This document shows, piece after piece, positions 52,691 through 63,066 of a stretch of 64,000 nt of DNA. The translations under genes were made by a program, and so were the position numbers. This DNA comes from Desulfobacteraceae bacterium. Its GTDB lineage: Bacteria > Desulfobacterota > Desulfobacteria > Desulfobacterales > Desulfosarcinaceae. The notes below the pieces were generated by a model. The model was not told the origin of the DNA. It was given only the letters and a program-made list of their open reading frames with translations, and made no database searches. How positions within the stretch are numbered: position 1 is the stretch's first letter; each line of letters starts with the position of its first letter. The stretch is taken from positions 19,017-83,016 of the forward strand of contig JAMOUQ010000054.1 of NCBI GenBank assembly GCA_027068085.1. The letters run 5' to 3'.

Positions 52691-52705
52691 CGACACGGAC
52701 AAACA

Positions 52706-54697
52706 TTAGCGCCCCGCGGCAACCGGTCTGGAAAACGCCGGTTGATTCCGGTCCAGAACCTGCCTGACGGTAACGGCCAGCTCCTTGACCGACAGCGGCT
52801 TGAGCAGATAGGCGGCCACGCCGATCTGACGCGCTTTGGCCTGGTTCATCCGGTCACTGTAGCCGGTGCAGAGAATTACCGGCAGATCGGGCCTCAAATC
52901 CAGCAGTCTGCGGGCCAGGACATCACCTGTCATGTGCGGCATGGTCAGATCGGTGATGACCATGTCATACTTGTGGGGATGATGCTCGAAGGCCGCCAGG
53001 GCATCCAGAGCGCTGGCCCTGATCTCCACCTTGTATCCCAGCCGCGAGAGCATCTGGCGTCCCAGCTCGGCCAGGGCCTGCTCATCGTCGACAAACAGAA
53101 TGGTCTCGCTGCCGCCGGCAAGCCTCTCCTGCTTGCCTGGCAGGGGACACAGCATCTCTTCGGCAGCCGGCAGGTAAACCGAAAATGTCGTGCCCCGACC
53201 GGGGGCGCTCTCCAGCGCTATGGCACCGCTGTGGGCCCTTACGATCCCGTGGACCACGGCCAGGCCCATGCCGGTGCCCTTGCCCTGTCCCTTGGTGGTG
53301 AAATAGGGTTCAAAAATGCGGTCCCGGATTGCTTCCGGAATCCCCGGACCGGTATCGCTCACCTTGAGAAGAACGTATTTTCCCGGTGAAAGATCGATGT
53401 GACTGTTTTTCGCCGAAGCGGATATGACCACCTGATCGAGTTCCAGGCTAAGCCGCCCTCCTTCGGCTTCCATGGCATGCCCGGCATTGGTGAAAAGGTT
53501 CATGATCACCTGGTGCATCTGGGTGATGTCGGCCACCACGATGGCTTCCGGAATCTCAATCTTCTCTTCTATCTCTATGGTGGCCGGCAGAGAAGCCCGC
53601 AAAAGCTGAAGAGCGTCCCGGGCAACGGTAACAAGATCGATGGGCTTGCGGTCGTGGTTGGTCTTGCGCGAAAAGGTAAGAATCCGCTTAACCAGATCCT
53701 TGGCCCGGTCGGAAGCCTCCAGGACCTGTTCCAGCCTCTTTTGGACCGGATGGCCGGGCTCCAGATCCATCCGCGCAATTTCCAGATACCCCATGATGGC
53801 AGCCAGAATATTGTTGAAATCATGGGCTATCCCACCGGCGAGGGTGCCTATTGCCTCCATCTTCTGGGCCTGTACCAGCTGGGTTTCCAGCCTGGCCTTG
53901 TCCTTCTGGGCCTGGATTTTGTCAGTTATGTCAAAGGCGATTCCGGCCACCCACTTGCGCGTGCCGTTGCGGTTGAGGGGAAACTTGACCACCATGTAAT
54001 ACCGGCGGCCTTCAGCAACCTCCACCTGTTCCACGGTATGCAGGGCCTGGCCTTTCTCGAGGACATACCGATCATTGCCCATCATGGTGGCGGCAACTTC
54101 CGGCGGCCAGAGTTCCTCGTCAGTTTTCCCCAGACGCTGGTTGGGATCCTGGCCGTAAAACCGGCGGCAGGCTTCATTGAGGTATACGTATCGTCCCTGG
54201 TCATCCTTGATGAAGGCCAGGGCCGGCAGATGCTGCATGAAGGTGTCGAAAAGCACCTTGCTCTCGCCCAGGGCCTGTTGAATGGCAAGCCGGCGCTGGA
54301 CCTGTTCATTCAGTTTGTCGTAATATTCCTGCATCCGGTCGAGAAAATCGTCCAGGCAGGCTTCGAACTGCCGGAATTCGTCTGCCCGGCCATGGCCCAC
54401 GTTTTTGCGGCCCTGATAGCCGGCATGTTCGATCAACTTGGACTTAAGCCTGGCAAGCGAACTGACAAAGGGACGCTGCATCCAGCGGGCCACTATGGCC
54501 GCACCTGCCGAAGCGACAAGGACTGCCATGGCAAACGCCGTCCAGACACACCGGGACAGGACAAGGCCGGCTGCTACCATGGCCGCATCCTGCTGCCTTG
54601 CAAAGTAACACGTCAGGCCGGCCGTGAAAGCCGAGGCCGTAAGGGCCAACACAAAGCAGCCGCCAAAAATTCGGCGATGGATACCTGATTTTTTCAT
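52706..54697 (-). CDS. Membrane hybrid histidine kinase with PAS and receiver domains
   Basis: The protein has 663 residues. Two membrane helices lie near 10-31 and 53-71 with a very short outside loop, followed by a linker coiled coil (about 110-145), one PAS domain (147-262), the kinase core with H292 in GGIAHDFNNILAA and DTGPGIP, and a receiver domain with its aspartate in MVITDLTMPH. The short sensor loop suggests that the signal is intracellular or in the membrane. No partner regulator is adjacent. Confidence 0.88.
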   Translation of the reverse strand: MKKSGIHRRIFGGCFVLALTASAFTAGLTCYFARQQDAAMVAAGLVLSRCVWTAFAMAVLVASAGAAIVARWMQRPFVSSLARLKSKLIEHAGYQGRKNVGHGRADEFRQFEACLDDFLDRMQEYYDKLNEQVQRRLAIQQALGESKVLFDTFMQHLPALAFIKDDQGRYVYLNEACRRFYGQDPNQRLGKTDEELWPPEVAATMMGNDRYVLEKGQALHTVEQVEVAEGRRYYMVVKFPLNRNGTRKWVAGIAFDITDKIQAQKDKARLETQLVQAQKMEAIGTLAGGIAHDFNNILAAIMGYLEIARMDLEPGHPVQKRLEQVLEASDRAKDLVKRILTFSRKTNHDRKPIDLVTVARDALQLLRASLPATIEIEEKIEIPEAIVVADITQMHQVIMNLFTNAGHAMEAEGGRLSLELDQVVISASAKNSHIDLSPGKYVLLKVSDTGPGIPEAIRDRIFEPYFTTKGQGKGTGMGLAVVHGIVRAHSGAIALESAPGRGTTFSVYLPAAEEMLCPLPGKQERLAGGSETILFVDDEQALAELGRQMLSRLGYKVEIRASALDALAAFEHHPHKYDMVITDLTMPHMTGDVLARRLLDLRPDLPVILCTGYSDRMNQAKARQIGVAAYLLKPLSVKELAVTVRQVLDRNQPAFSRPVAAGR

Positions 54698-54822
54698 TTA
54701 TACCAACAGTCAGCAAATTATTCAGACAGTCATTATCGATGTCTGACATGCAATCACCAATGCCTCTCTATATCGCAGATATCGGCTCGGGCATGGCAAA
54801 CTTGACAAAATTCTGGCGGGGT

Positions 54823-56571
54823 TCAGCCGGTGCGTGGACCGCTTTGTTCAAGGGCGGACAGGCGGGCTTCAAAACGCCGCAGCATTTCGGTCTTGCCCAG
54901 GGCCCGGCAACAGGCAACCAGCTGCGGCAAGGCCTCGGGAAGCTCCTGCAGGGGCAACAGCAACCGGAAGGCCTTATGGAAATTGCCTGCCTGAATCCAG
55001 GAATCGGCCAGACACAAACGCAATTCCACGCTCTGCGGATATCGTTCCAGGCCCCGGCCGGCCCAGTCAGCGGCTTTCCGGCAGTCGCCCTCTTGCCGGG
55101 CCAGCAGGCTCAGTCCCCAGTAGGCCCGGTGGACAGGTGCCAGGGCCAGGGCCCGGAGATAAAGCTTCTTGGCCAGCTGCGACCCTTTACGGCCGTAAAT
55201 TCCGGCGTAATCGCCGTGACTGAAAGTCATGGCCAGCCTGGAAAGAAAATCGGCATGACTCTCATCGAGGCCGGAATCCGGCACCAGCTTCAGGGCCTCC
55301 ACATAGGACGGAAGGTTGGCCGTAAAAGCCCGGCGCAGAGTCCGGCCGAAGGCAAGTATGTCCTTTTCTTCAAGCTGCGGGTCGGTTTCGAAATACATTA
55401 TATCCTCGATCTTGCGGAGCCAGATGTCGTCATCTGCTCCGGTCCGCCGCTTGAAATCTTCGTACAGTTCAGTGCCCGGAAAAAGATCGAGAATATAAAA
55501 AACAGCGCTCAGGGGCTTGATCCTGTCCATCAGGCTGCAGGTCTCATGGATAGTCTCGTGGCTTTCGCCGGGGCTGCCGTAGATGAAATAGGCTCTGGCC
55601 ATGATGCCGCAGGCGGCAGTGAGGGAAAAAGCCCTTTCGATCTGCCTGTCGCCGATGTCTTTGCGCAAAATCTTGCGGATACGCCGGCTGCCGCTTTCCA
55701 CCCCGTAACTGATCTGGATACAGCCTGCCTTGCGCATCCAGTACAGAACCTTGCCGGAAACGTAATTAACCCGGCTTATGGCCTGCCAGGTTATCTCCAG
55801 TCCGCGCCACAGGATCTCCTGGCACACTGCCACAACCTTTTCCCGGTCCATGGTAAAGGTGTCGTCCGAGACGAAAAAGAACCTGACGCCCCTTTGAGCA
55901 AGCAGCTCCAGCTGATCGACGAAATAGCTCACCGAATGACTCCGCACCTTCCGCCCCCAAAAGGCCGGCGAGCCGCAGAAACTGCAGCGCCCGGGACACC
56001 CCCTGGTCAGGGCCAGGTGCTGGAAAGTAAAATAGCGGGCCGGCATGGGCAGGCTGTCCGGATCGTCCACCGGGGCGCGGGAAGGCGTTTTCACCGGCCG
56101 GCCGGCGACCCTGAGGGCCAGGCCGGAAACCGACTCCAGAGCCTCCGGGGGACTGCCCGCTGCCAGGTGCCGGACGACCTCCAGAAAGGTATGTTCCCCC
56201 TCGCCGCAAACCACCAGGTCAATCTGGGGAAAATGGGTCAGGAAATGGCGCCAGAGAAAAGTGGCCCCGATGCCACCGAGCACGGTGGCGGCCTCCGGCT
56301 TCAGACGTTTTACCATCCCGGCGATTTCCAGGGCCCCCCAGCGGTTGGCATTGAGGATGCTGAAACCGACCAGATCCGGATCCTCGGCCGCCAGGGCCGC
56401 TTCCATATCTGCCTGCCGGCCGCGCATCCGGTGCCAGTTCCACAAACTGACCCGATACCCGTGGGCTTTCAGCATGGCCCCGACATAGTACAGCCCCATG
56501 GGGGGCACACTGATATCGTCCTGCCGGAGCCTGGGATCGAGACAGTAAGGGTAAATAAGAAGAATTTTCAT
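54823..56571 (-). CDS. B12-binding-type radical SAM protein with TPR-like C-terminus
   Basis: The protein has 582 residues. The N-terminal part resembles a cobalamin-binding fold (MKILLIYPY ... VVCGEGEHTFLEVV). The radical SAM cluster motif is CPGRCSFC (C192, C196, C199), followed by an elongated barrel. About 120 C-terminal residues look like TPR helices (AYWGLSLLARQEGDCRKAADWAGRGLERYP). The family includes methylases and cyclases of lipids and peptides; the substrate is unknown. The start at 56571 has GGAGGCGG just before it. Confidence 0.87.
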   Translation of the reverse strand: MKILLIYPYCLDPRLRQDDISVPPMGLYYVGAMLKAHGYRVSLWNWHRMRGRQADMEAALAAEDPDLVGFSILNANRWGALEIAGMVKRLKPEAATVLGGIGATFLWRHFLTHFPQIDLVVCGEGEHTFLEVVRHLAAGSPPEALESVSGLALRVAGRPVKTPSRAPVDDPDSLPMPARYFTFQHLALTRGCPGRCSFCGSPAFWGRKVRSHSVSYFVDQLELLAQRGVRFFFVSDDTFTMDREKVVAVCQEILWRGLEITWQAISRVNYVSGKVLYWMRKAGCIQISYGVESGSRRIRKILRKDIGDRQIERAFSLTAACGIMARAYFIYGSPGESHETIHETCSLMDRIKPLSAVFYILDLFPGTELYEDFKRRTGADDDIWLRKIEDIMYFETDPQLEEKDILAFGRTLRRAFTANLPSYVEALKLVPDSGLDESHADFLSRLAMTFSHGDYAGIYGRKGSQLAKKLYLRALALAPVHRAYWGLSLLARQEGDCRKAADWAGRGLERYPQSVELRLCLADSWIQAGNFHKAFRLLLPLQELPEALPQLVACCRALGKTEMLRRFEARLSALEQSGPRTG

Positions 56572-56703
56572 TCCGCCTCCGCCGCAGAATATGAACGACA
56601 GGCTTTCCAAGTCCGTTCATATGGACTATAAACTCCGGAAAGGCAAGCTCTGATCCAGTCCGCCGGCCGGCAGAACCGCCTTCCCGACCCAGAGGAGAAA
56701 AGC

Positions 56704-57624
56704 ATGCAATCCGAAAAGAGTACTTCGTTCAGGGGCAACCTCAGACGTCTGCTGCTGGTTGCCCTGCTGCTGGCCGCCATCCCGGCCGCAGCCGGCGGCA
56801 TCCTCGACCGCGGGCTGGAGCACCTGGGGTTGTCACGGCTGGCAACGGCCAATGCCCTTTACCTGGAAAAGGCCCAGCAACGCACTTTGTCGGGATTCCT
56901 GCTGCTGTCGGCCATCAAAAGCTCCCTGGCGATGCTGGAAGGTTCCACGGTCGGCATAGGTTTCAGTCTCCAGGTGGGCGACCTGGTCCAATCGGTCTAT
57001 GATTACGTGGACATAGCCTGGAAAGCGGTCCTGGCGGGCGGCACGGCCATCATCATCCTCAGGCTGCTGCTGGAGGCAATGGCGCTGCTGGACCACTGGG
57101 CCCTGGCCCTGCTGCTGGCAACCGGCCTGGCCTTGGCGGCGGTCCGCTGGTGGCTGCCTTACCGGGACTGGCTGCGGCGTGGACTCCGCACCGCCTGCCT
57201 GGCATGCGGCCTGCTTTGCCTGGGGCTTTACCTGGTGATCCCTGCCACCCTGGCCGGAGCCATGGCCGTCTCCGACCTGATCACCCGCCCGGTGATAGAA
57301 TCCGCCTATCAGGAGCTGGACCAGCTCAAGCAGGACCTCGACGTCAAAGGCGGGGACCACTGGAACCAGTTGCCCCGCCGGGTCCCGGCACGGCAAGAGC
57401 CGGGCTTCTGGGATTTTAAAGACCGTTTTCTGAAACTAAAGCAGCGCCTGGAAACCTTCGCCCGGTTGCTGGAAGCAAAGGCCCGCTCCATGGCCTTCCT
57501 CACCTTCCGCTTGACCGCCGGATACGTTTTCGATTGTATTGTGTTCCCTTTGGCCGTCATGATCTGCCTGTGGCCTGCTTCAAAGGCGGCTTTTCACCTG
57601 TTGCTGCGCAATTGGGAACCGTAG
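56704..57624 (+). CDS. Hypothetical integral membrane protein
   Basis: The protein has 306 residues. Hydrophobic stretches lie near 16-32, 112-150, 163-190 and 268-295, with a charged soluble loop at about 205-260 (DQLKQDLDVKGGDHW, then FKDRFLKLKQRLETFARLLEAK). I do not recognise the family. GAGGAGAA precedes the ATG. The shikimate-kinase-like gene follows after 9 bp, so the two are co-transcribed. Confidence 0.65.
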   Translation: MQSEKSTSFRGNLRRLLLVALLLAAIPAAAGGILDRGLEHLGLSRLATANALYLEKAQQRTLSGFLLLSAIKSSLAMLEGSTVGIGFSLQVGDLVQSVYDYVDIAWKAVLAGGTAIIILRLLLEAMALLDHWALALLLATGLALAAVRWWLPYRDWLRRGLRTACLACGLLCLGLYLVIPATLAGAMAVSDLITRPVIESAYQELDQLKQDLDVKGGDHWNQLPRRVPARQEPGFWDFKDRFLKLKQRLETFARLLEAKARSMAFLTFRLTAGYVFDCIVFPLAVMICLWPASKAAFHLLLRNWEP

Positions 57625-57633
57625 GAGGAGTCC

Positions 57634-58161
57634 GTGTCTGACGCATCTGCACATTCCAACCTCATCCTTACCGGAATGCCGGCGGTGGGCAAATCGACGG
57701 TGGGGGTCTTGCTGGCGAAACGGCTCGGTTACGATTTCATAGACACCGACCTGCTGATCCAGAAAAGACACGGCCGTCTCCTTCACCAGCTCATCCGGCG
57801 CCACGGAATGAAACGCTTTCTGGACATCGAGGCCCAAACGATCCTGTCCCTCGGGGGAAGCGGACAGGTCGTGGCCACCGGTGGCAGCGTGGTCTACCGG
57901 CCCCGGTCGATGCGACACCTGCAGGCGATGGGCACCGTGGTGTTCATGGACATCGACCTGGAAAGCCTCCGCCGGCGGCTTACGGACATGGACGGCCGGG
58001 GCGTTGTGCGGGCGCCGGGCCAGAGCATCGCAGACCTCTTTGCCGAACGGCTTCCCCTTTACAGGCGATACAGCCGGCTTACCATCGCCACCGCCGGCCT
58101 TAACCCGGGCCGGGTGGCCGAAAAAATCATCCGCGCCCTGGAGGATTCATCAGGCGGCTGA
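57634..58161 (+). CDS. Shikimate-kinase-like P-loop kinase with altered substrate site
   Basis: The protein has 175 residues with the family P-loop GMPAVGKST (14-22), DTD (37-39) and the lid/arginine region ERLPLYRRYS. The arginine that binds the shikimate carboxylate (normally FRxxE) is leucine (L63 in FLDIE), and the GGG substrate loop reads GGS (83-85). The enzyme therefore may phosphorylate another small hydroxyl acid. The start is GTG with AGGAGGAG upstream. It is 9 bp after an unknown membrane protein; no other aromatic pathway gene lies nearby. Confidence 0.75.
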   Translation: MSDASAHSNLILTGMPAVGKSTVGVLLAKRLGYDFIDTDLLIQKRHGRLLHQLIRRHGMKRFLDIEAQTILSLGGSGQVVATGGSVVYRPRSMRHLQAMGTVVFMDIDLESLRRRLTDMDGRGVVRAPGQSIADLFAERLPLYRRYSRLTIATAGLNPGRVAEKIIRALEDSSGG

Positions 58162-58167
58162 AAGCCG

Positions 58168-59337
58168 TCAGAGGTCCTCCGGCGGTCCGGCAAGGGTCGC
58201 CGGCTTGACAAGATCACGGCCGAAACGCCGGCTTACCGTGTCGGCGGCCTGCTCCAGCTTTTCCCACCTGCAATCCAGGTGATCTCCCCGGTCAAACAAA
58301 GAATCCTGCCGGGGCAGCGATTCCGGCCCGAGGCCGGCAGCCCCCAGCCCTATCAGACGGGTCAGCGGCAGGTCGCCGAATTGTTCCAGCAGCCCGAGGG
58401 CCGCCCGGTAAAGCCGGTTGGCGCTCTGGCACGGACGGTCGAGCCGGCACTGGCGGGAGTACTGCCTGAAATCTCCGCTCTTGAGCTTGATATACACCCT
58501 TGCGGCCCGCAGTCCCTTGGAGCGCAGGCTGCGGGCAACCGCCTGGGCCTGTTCAAGCAGATATTGCTGCAGCACCGTCTTGTCCCGGGTATCTTCGGCA
58601 AGGGTCTTTTCCCGGCTGATGGATTTGACCGGCCGGCAGGGCCTGACAGGCCTGTCATCGCGTCCCCGGCTGAACATGGCCAGCCGGAGGCCGAAACTGC
58701 CCAGACGTTTTTCAAGCGCTTCTGGTGGCCAGTGCCGCACCTGCCCCAGAGTTTCTATGCCCATTTGTTCAAGCCGCCGCCGGGCCCTGGCGCCGACTCC
58801 GGGAACCCTGGAAACCGGCAGGCGGGCAATGAAAGCCTCAACCCGGGCCGGTTCGATAACCGTCAATCCGTCGGGCTTGCGCAGATCCGAGGCAATTTTC
58901 GCCAAAAACTTGCAGGGCGCTATCCCCACCGAGCACGTCAGCCCGGTCCGGTCCGAAATTGCGGCCTTGATCCTGCGCGCCATCCGGGCCGGCTCACCGT
59001 ACAGCCTGCCGCACCCGGTGATATCCACAAAGGCTTCGTCTATGGAAACCTGTTCCACCAGGGGAGAAAAAGATCTCAGGCATGACATCACCTTTTCGGA
59101 AATTTCCTTGTAACGCCGGTGCCGGGGAGGAACAACCACGACCTGGGGACAAAGACGGCGCGCCTGATAGACCGGCATGGCCGACCTGACCCCGAACCTG
59201 CGGGCCTCGTAACTTGCCGCCGCCACCACGGCCCGCGGCGAGTCAGATCCCACCACCACGCATTTTCCGGCCAGAGCGGGATTGTCCAGCTTTTCAACCG
59301 CGGCGAAAAAAGCATCCATGTCAAGGTGGAGGATCAT
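58168..59337 (-). CDS. dinB: DNA polymerase IV (Y family)
   Basis: The protein has 389 residues. The palm motifs HLDMDAFFAAVE and VSIDEAFVDITG carry the catalytic acids, GIAPCKFLAKIASD is the fingers motif and RVPGVGARARRRLEQMG the DNA-binding HhH. The little-finger domain follows. It carries out error-prone synthesis past lesions. GTGGAGG precedes the ATG; the frame is open further upstream but not protein-like. The C-terminal beta-clamp motif is not clear. Confidence 0.92.
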   Translation of the reverse strand: MILHLDMDAFFAAVEKLDNPALAGKCVVVGSDSPRAVVAAASYEARRFGVRSAMPVYQARRLCPQVVVVPPRHRRYKEISEKVMSCLRSFSPLVEQVSIDEAFVDITGCGRLYGEPARMARRIKAAISDRTGLTCSVGIAPCKFLAKIASDLRKPDGLTVIEPARVEAFIARLPVSRVPGVGARARRRLEQMGIETLGQVRHWPPEALEKRLGSFGLRLAMFSRGRDDRPVRPCRPVKSISREKTLAEDTRDKTVLQQYLLEQAQAVARSLRSKGLRAARVYIKLKSGDFRQYSRQCRLDRPCQSANRLYRAALGLLEQFGDLPLTRLIGLGAAGLGPESLPRQDSLFDRGDHLDCRWEKLEQAADTVSRRFGRDLVKPATLAGPPEDL

Positions 59338-59434
59338 AATTGCTTTCAGCTTACCAGATCTATGGCCGCGGTAAACATTTAAACGTTCCCGTTGCGCGTT
59401 CCCGATTGAAGTCACCCCTTCCGGATCGTGATTC

Positions 59435-59454
59435 ATTTCATACAAATATGAAAT
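59435..59454 (+). repeat. Perfect inverted repeat, candidate operator
   Basis: ATTTCATA (59435-59442) and TATGAAAT (59447-59454) flank CAAA in the 204-bp region between dinB and the NifA-like gene. The 8-mer TGAAATAC at its right edge (59449-59456) recurs upstream of the chemoreceptor gene. The bound protein is unknown. A weak promoter-like TTGCCA (59460) with TATTCA 18 bp downstream lies next to it. Confidence 0.5.
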
Positions 59455-59541
59455 ACAGCTTGCCAGTGGTTACAATTTTGTTGTATTCATATAGCGGCCA
59501 TACGATTTTGCCAAAATATTTCCGGCACCGGGGGAACTGCC

Positions 59542-61065
59542 TTGAAACGCATCGAAGAAGTCACCCTTCTCTATGAAATCAGCAAAGCCCTGAACGAGCA
59601 TCTGGATCTCAAAAAATCCTTGTACAAGGTGCTGGACATTCTGTCCAGTTCCATGAACATGGTCAGGGGAACCGTCTCCATCCTCAACCCCCTGCGCGAT
59701 GAAATCAGCATAGAGGTGGCCCACAGCCTGTCGCCGGCTGCCATGGAACGGGTGAAATACAAGCTGGGAGAAGGCATAACCGGCCGGGTAATCCAGTCCG
59801 GCAAGGCGGTGGCCATCCCCAAGATCAGCGAAGAGCCCCTTTTCCTTGACCGCACCAAGACCCGCAAAGCAAAAAACATCAAGGAATTGTCCTTCATCTG
59901 CGTACCCATCAAAAAGGGCAAGCAGGTAATCGGGGCCCTGAGCGTGGACCGGCCCTACGACCCCGACTATCCGCTGAAAGAAGGCCGCAAGCTGCTGTCG
60001 GTGGTGGCGACCATGATCGCCCAGCACGTGATCAACCTGGAAACCATCCGGATCGAAAAGGAAAAGCTGCGCGCCGAGAACAAGCGCTTGCGGCGGGAGC
60101 TGGAAAACAAGTACCGCATCACCAACATAATCGGCAACAGCAACAAGATGCGCGAAGTCTTCCAGATGATCTCCCAGGTATGCCGCAGCAACGCAACGGT
60201 TCTTATCCGCGGTGAAAGCGGAACCGGAAAGGAACTGGTAGCCAACTCGGTTCACTACAACAGCCCCCGGGCAAGAGGCCCTTTTGTCAAGGTGAACTGC
60301 GCCGCCATTCCGGCCAACCTGATCGAAAGCGAGCTGTTCGGCCATGAAAAGGGAGCCTTCACCGGTGCCATCCGGCAGAAAAAGGGCAAGTTCGAAATGG
60401 CCCACAAGGGAACGGTATTCCTGGATGAAATCGGCTCCATCGGCCTCGATGTCCAGGCCAACCTTTTACGCGTTCTGCAGGAAAAAGAATTCGAACGGGT
60501 CGGAGGCCATCGCACCATCAAGGTGGATGTGCGCATAATAGCGGCCACCAACAAGAACCTGGAACAGGCGGTGGAAGACGGAAGTTTCCGGGGCGACCTC
60601 TACTACCGGCTCAACGTTTTCCCCATCTACATGCCGCCGCTGCGCGAACGCAAAACCGACATCCTGCTGCTGGCGGACTATTTTCTGGAAAAATATGCCA
60701 AGGAAAACGACAAGCCCATCAAGCGCTTTTCGACCCCGGCCATCGACATGCTGATGGATTACCATTGGCCGGGCAACGTGCGGGAGCTGGAAAACTGTAT
60801 CGAAAGAGCCGTTCTGCTCTGTGACGGAGGGGTCATTCACAGCTATCACCTGCCGCCGACCCTGCAAACGGGCAAAGAATCCGGCACCCTGCCCCAGCTT
60901 TCCCTGGAAGAGGCCGTGGCCAGGCTGGAGCGGGAGATGCTGATCGACGCCCTGAAAAACACCCGCGGCAACATCTCCCTGGCGGCCCGGTTTCTCAGGA
61001 CCACCGTCCGCAAGTTCGGCTACAAAGCACGCAAGTACGGCATAAGCTATAAAGATTTCAGGTAA
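59542..61065 (+). CDS. NifA-like sigma-54-dependent activator (GAF-AAA-HTH)
   Basis: The protein has 507 residues. The GAF domain (about 5-165) begins [19 protein letters not shown] as in NifA proteins. The AAA+ domain has GESGTGKE, the intact sigma-54 contact loop GAFTGA (271-276) and Walker B TVFLDEIG. The C-terminal helix-turn-helix [21 protein letters not shown] is NifA-like. No nitrogenase gene is in the window, so its target is open. The start is TTG; no ATG is nearby in frame. It should not need phosphorylation since no receiver is present. Confidence 0.88.
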   Translation: MKRIEEVTLLYEISKALNEHLDLKKSLYKVLDILSSSMNMVRGTVSILNPLRDEISIEVAHSLSPAAMERVKYKLGEGITGRVIQSGKAVAIPKISEEPLFLDRTKTRKAKNIKELSFICVPIKKGKQVIGALSVDRPYDPDYPLKEGRKLLSVVATMIAQHVINLETIRIEKEKLRAENKRLRRELENKYRITNIIGNSNKMREVFQMISQVCRSNATVLIRGESGTGKELVANSVHYNSPRARGPFVKVNCAAIPANLIESELFGHEKGAFTGAIRQKKGKFEMAHKGTVFLDEIGSIGLDVQANLLRVLQEKEFERVGGHRTIKVDVRIIAATNKNLEQAVEDGSFRGDLYYRLNVFPIYMPPLRERKTDILLLADYFLEKYAKENDKPIKRFSTPAIDMLMDYHWPGNVRELENCIERAVLLCDGGVIHSYHLPPTLQTGKESGTLPQLSLEEAVARLEREMLIDALKNTRGNISLAARFLRTTVRKFGYKARKYGISYKDFR

Positions 61066-61101
61066 GACGAATCACCGGGCCGTCCCCGGAAGGCAAACGG
61101 A

Positions 61102-63066
61102 TCATTTGATCCGGTACTGCTCCACGATGGCATAGTTCTTCTGGGCCATCTGGACCAGTTGCTCGGAGTTGCCGGTCACCTTGTGGCTTTCTTTCTCCAT
61201 GGAGACCGTAATCTTATTCAATTCCGACATATCCCTGGAAATCTCCATGGCGGCATTGGAGTTGCGGGAGACATTTTCCGCAACTTCCCTGATACCTTCC
61301 GAGGCCTGAATCACGTTGTCCGAAATTTCCTCGGTGGTTCCGGCCTGCTGCTCGATCGCTCCGGCGGTGACCGAAATCTTGTCGTTGACCTGTTTGATGA
61401 TTTCGGTAATTTTCTGAATTTCCCGGACGGCGTTATCGGTGGAAACACAAATACTGTCGATCTTGGCCTTGATCTCGCCGGTCGACCTGGCGGTCTCTCC
61501 CGCCAGTTCCTTTATCTCGTTGGCCACCACGGCAAACCCTTTGCCGGCCTCGCCGGCCCTGGCGGCTTCGATGGTTGCATTCAGGGCCAGCAGGTTGGTC
61601 TGCTCGGAGATCTCCTCTATGGTTTCGGTGACTTTGCCGATCTCGCTGGCCGCCACTCCAAGCTGATTGATGATCTCGGAAGTGCTTTCCGACTGCTCCA
61701 CGGCAAGGTTGCTTATGCTGTTGGCCTCCTCGGTCACCTTGACGACCTGCTTGAGAGTCTTGGACAACTCGCCGGCCGCATTGGCAATCAGTTCTATGTT
61801 GGCGGAGGTTTCTTCCACGGCCGCGGCAGCCGAGTTAAGGTTGTCACTCATGGTCTTGATGGAACCGTCCACCAGATCCGCACTCTCGGACACGGTGTTG
61901 GCCCGGGAAACCATCTCCTGTGAAATATCGTTGAGAGACTCGGAAGCACTGTTCATGGCATCGGCGTTTTTCTGCATCCCCCTGAGAATCGATTTGACAT
62001 CGCCGATGAAATCATTGATCGCCTCTCCCAGCTGTCCCATCTCATCGTCAGCCCTGATCTCCACCTGATGGGTCAGGTCGCCATTGGCCGAATATTCCAG
62101 CACCTCTTTGATGTGCTTGATACGCCTGACGATGAATTTGTTGATAAACCAACTGCAATAGGCAGCAGACAGGACGATAATCAGAAGTCCTGCCAGGATA
62201 TAGGCGAAGGTCATCTTACGGACGGCACTTATGCTGGCCGTATAATCAAGGGGAATGACGATAGCCCCTTCGGTCTTGCCGGCATAGTCCTTCAGGGGGC
62301 CGCACAGGGCCAGATAATGCCTGCCCCCATCTTCGAGCCGGACGAAGTTCACCTTTTCATCTGCCATCGCCTTTCTGATTCCCGCGTCAATAGACTTGTC
62401 GAGCTTCAGGCCCTCGGTCCTGGCCTGGACCCGAAACTGTCCGTCCTTGCTGATTACGATGGCGGCATCAAAATCATAGGTCTGTTTCAGGTGTTTGAGC
62501 AGGGCATCGTTTACCGCAATACCGAATTCCACCGAGCCGATGTGCTGTTGCCCGTAAAAGACGGGGGTGACTCCCCGGATTGCCAGACCGAAACGGCCCA
62601 GGTCGAGGCCTTTGATGGGTTTTTTCTCCCGGTTGGTCTCCACCACCGTGGGCCGGATGCTGCTCAGGTCGTCACCGAACTTTTCCGGCTTGTGCAGTCG
62701 CAGAAAGGAAGTCGCCGGCGGAACGTGAAACTGAAACTTGTCTATGTTAACCTTGTAGTGCAGTTTTTCATAGATCGGCAGCATCAGATCCTTCAGCTTC
62801 TGGCGGTCCCTGCTGGCGAAAACCCGCTGCACGTCCGGCATGCTGGCGACGAACTCGGCCAGCGCATAGGCCCTGAGAGACGAATAGTCGATCAGGTCCA
62901 GAAGCTGATGGTAATGCTGTCCCAGCCGTCCCTGGGCCCCCTGGATAATGTCCTGCTTTCTTGCCTGATAATTTATTATCAACAGACAGGAAACGATCAA
63001 AGCCACGATAAATCCCATGGCCCACATTAGCTTGGCCCTGATTGTTCCGAAAAATTTCGTTCTCAT
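61102..63066 (-). CDS. Methyl-accepting chemotaxis protein with Cache-type sensor
   Basis: The protein has 654 residues. Membrane helices lie at about 13-33 and 281-305 with a large periplasmic sensor that resembles a double Cache fold ([27 protein letters not shown]). A HAMP domain and the signalling hairpin with [28 protein letters not shown] cut at its tip follow. No C-terminal CheR pentapeptide is seen. It should signal to CheA. The ligand is unknown. The gene is convergent with the NifA-like gene, 36 bp between the stops. Confidence 0.92.
   Translation of the reverse strand: MRTKFFGTIRAKLMWAMGFIVALIVSCLLIINYQARKQDIIQGAQGRLGQHYHQLLDLIDYSSLRAYALAEFVASMPDVQRVFASRDRQKLKDLMLPIYEKLHYKVNIDKFQFHVPPATSFLRLHKPEKFGDDLSSIRPTVVETNREKKPIKGLDLGRFGLAIRGVTPVFYGQQHIGSVEFGIAVNDALLKHLKQTYDFDAAIVISKDGQFRVQARTEGLKLDKSIDAGIRKAMADEKVNFVRLEDGGRHYLALCGPLKDYAGKTEGAIVIPLDYTASISAVRKMTFAYILAGLLIIVLSAAYCSWFINKFIVRRIKHIKEVLEYSANGDLTHQVEIRADDEMGQLGEAINDFIGDVKSILRGMQKNADAMNSASESLNDISQEMVSRANTVSESADLVDGSIKTMSDNLNSAAAAVEETSANIELIANAAGELSKTLKQVVKVTEEANSISNLAVEQSESTSEIINQLGVAASEIGKVTETIEEISEQTNLLALNATIEAARAGEAGKGFAVVANEIKELAGETARSTGEIKAKIDSICVSTDNAVREIQKITEIIKQVNDKISVTAGAIEQQAGTTEEISDNVIQASEGIREVAENVSRNSNAAMEISRDMSELNKITVSMEKESHKVTGNSEQLVQMAQKNYAIVEQYRIK

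Noticed and set aside
54739..56631. 630-codon frame opposite the radical SAM gene
   Set aside because: No domain or ribosome-binding site; the minus strand has the CxxxCxxC motif and a good start.
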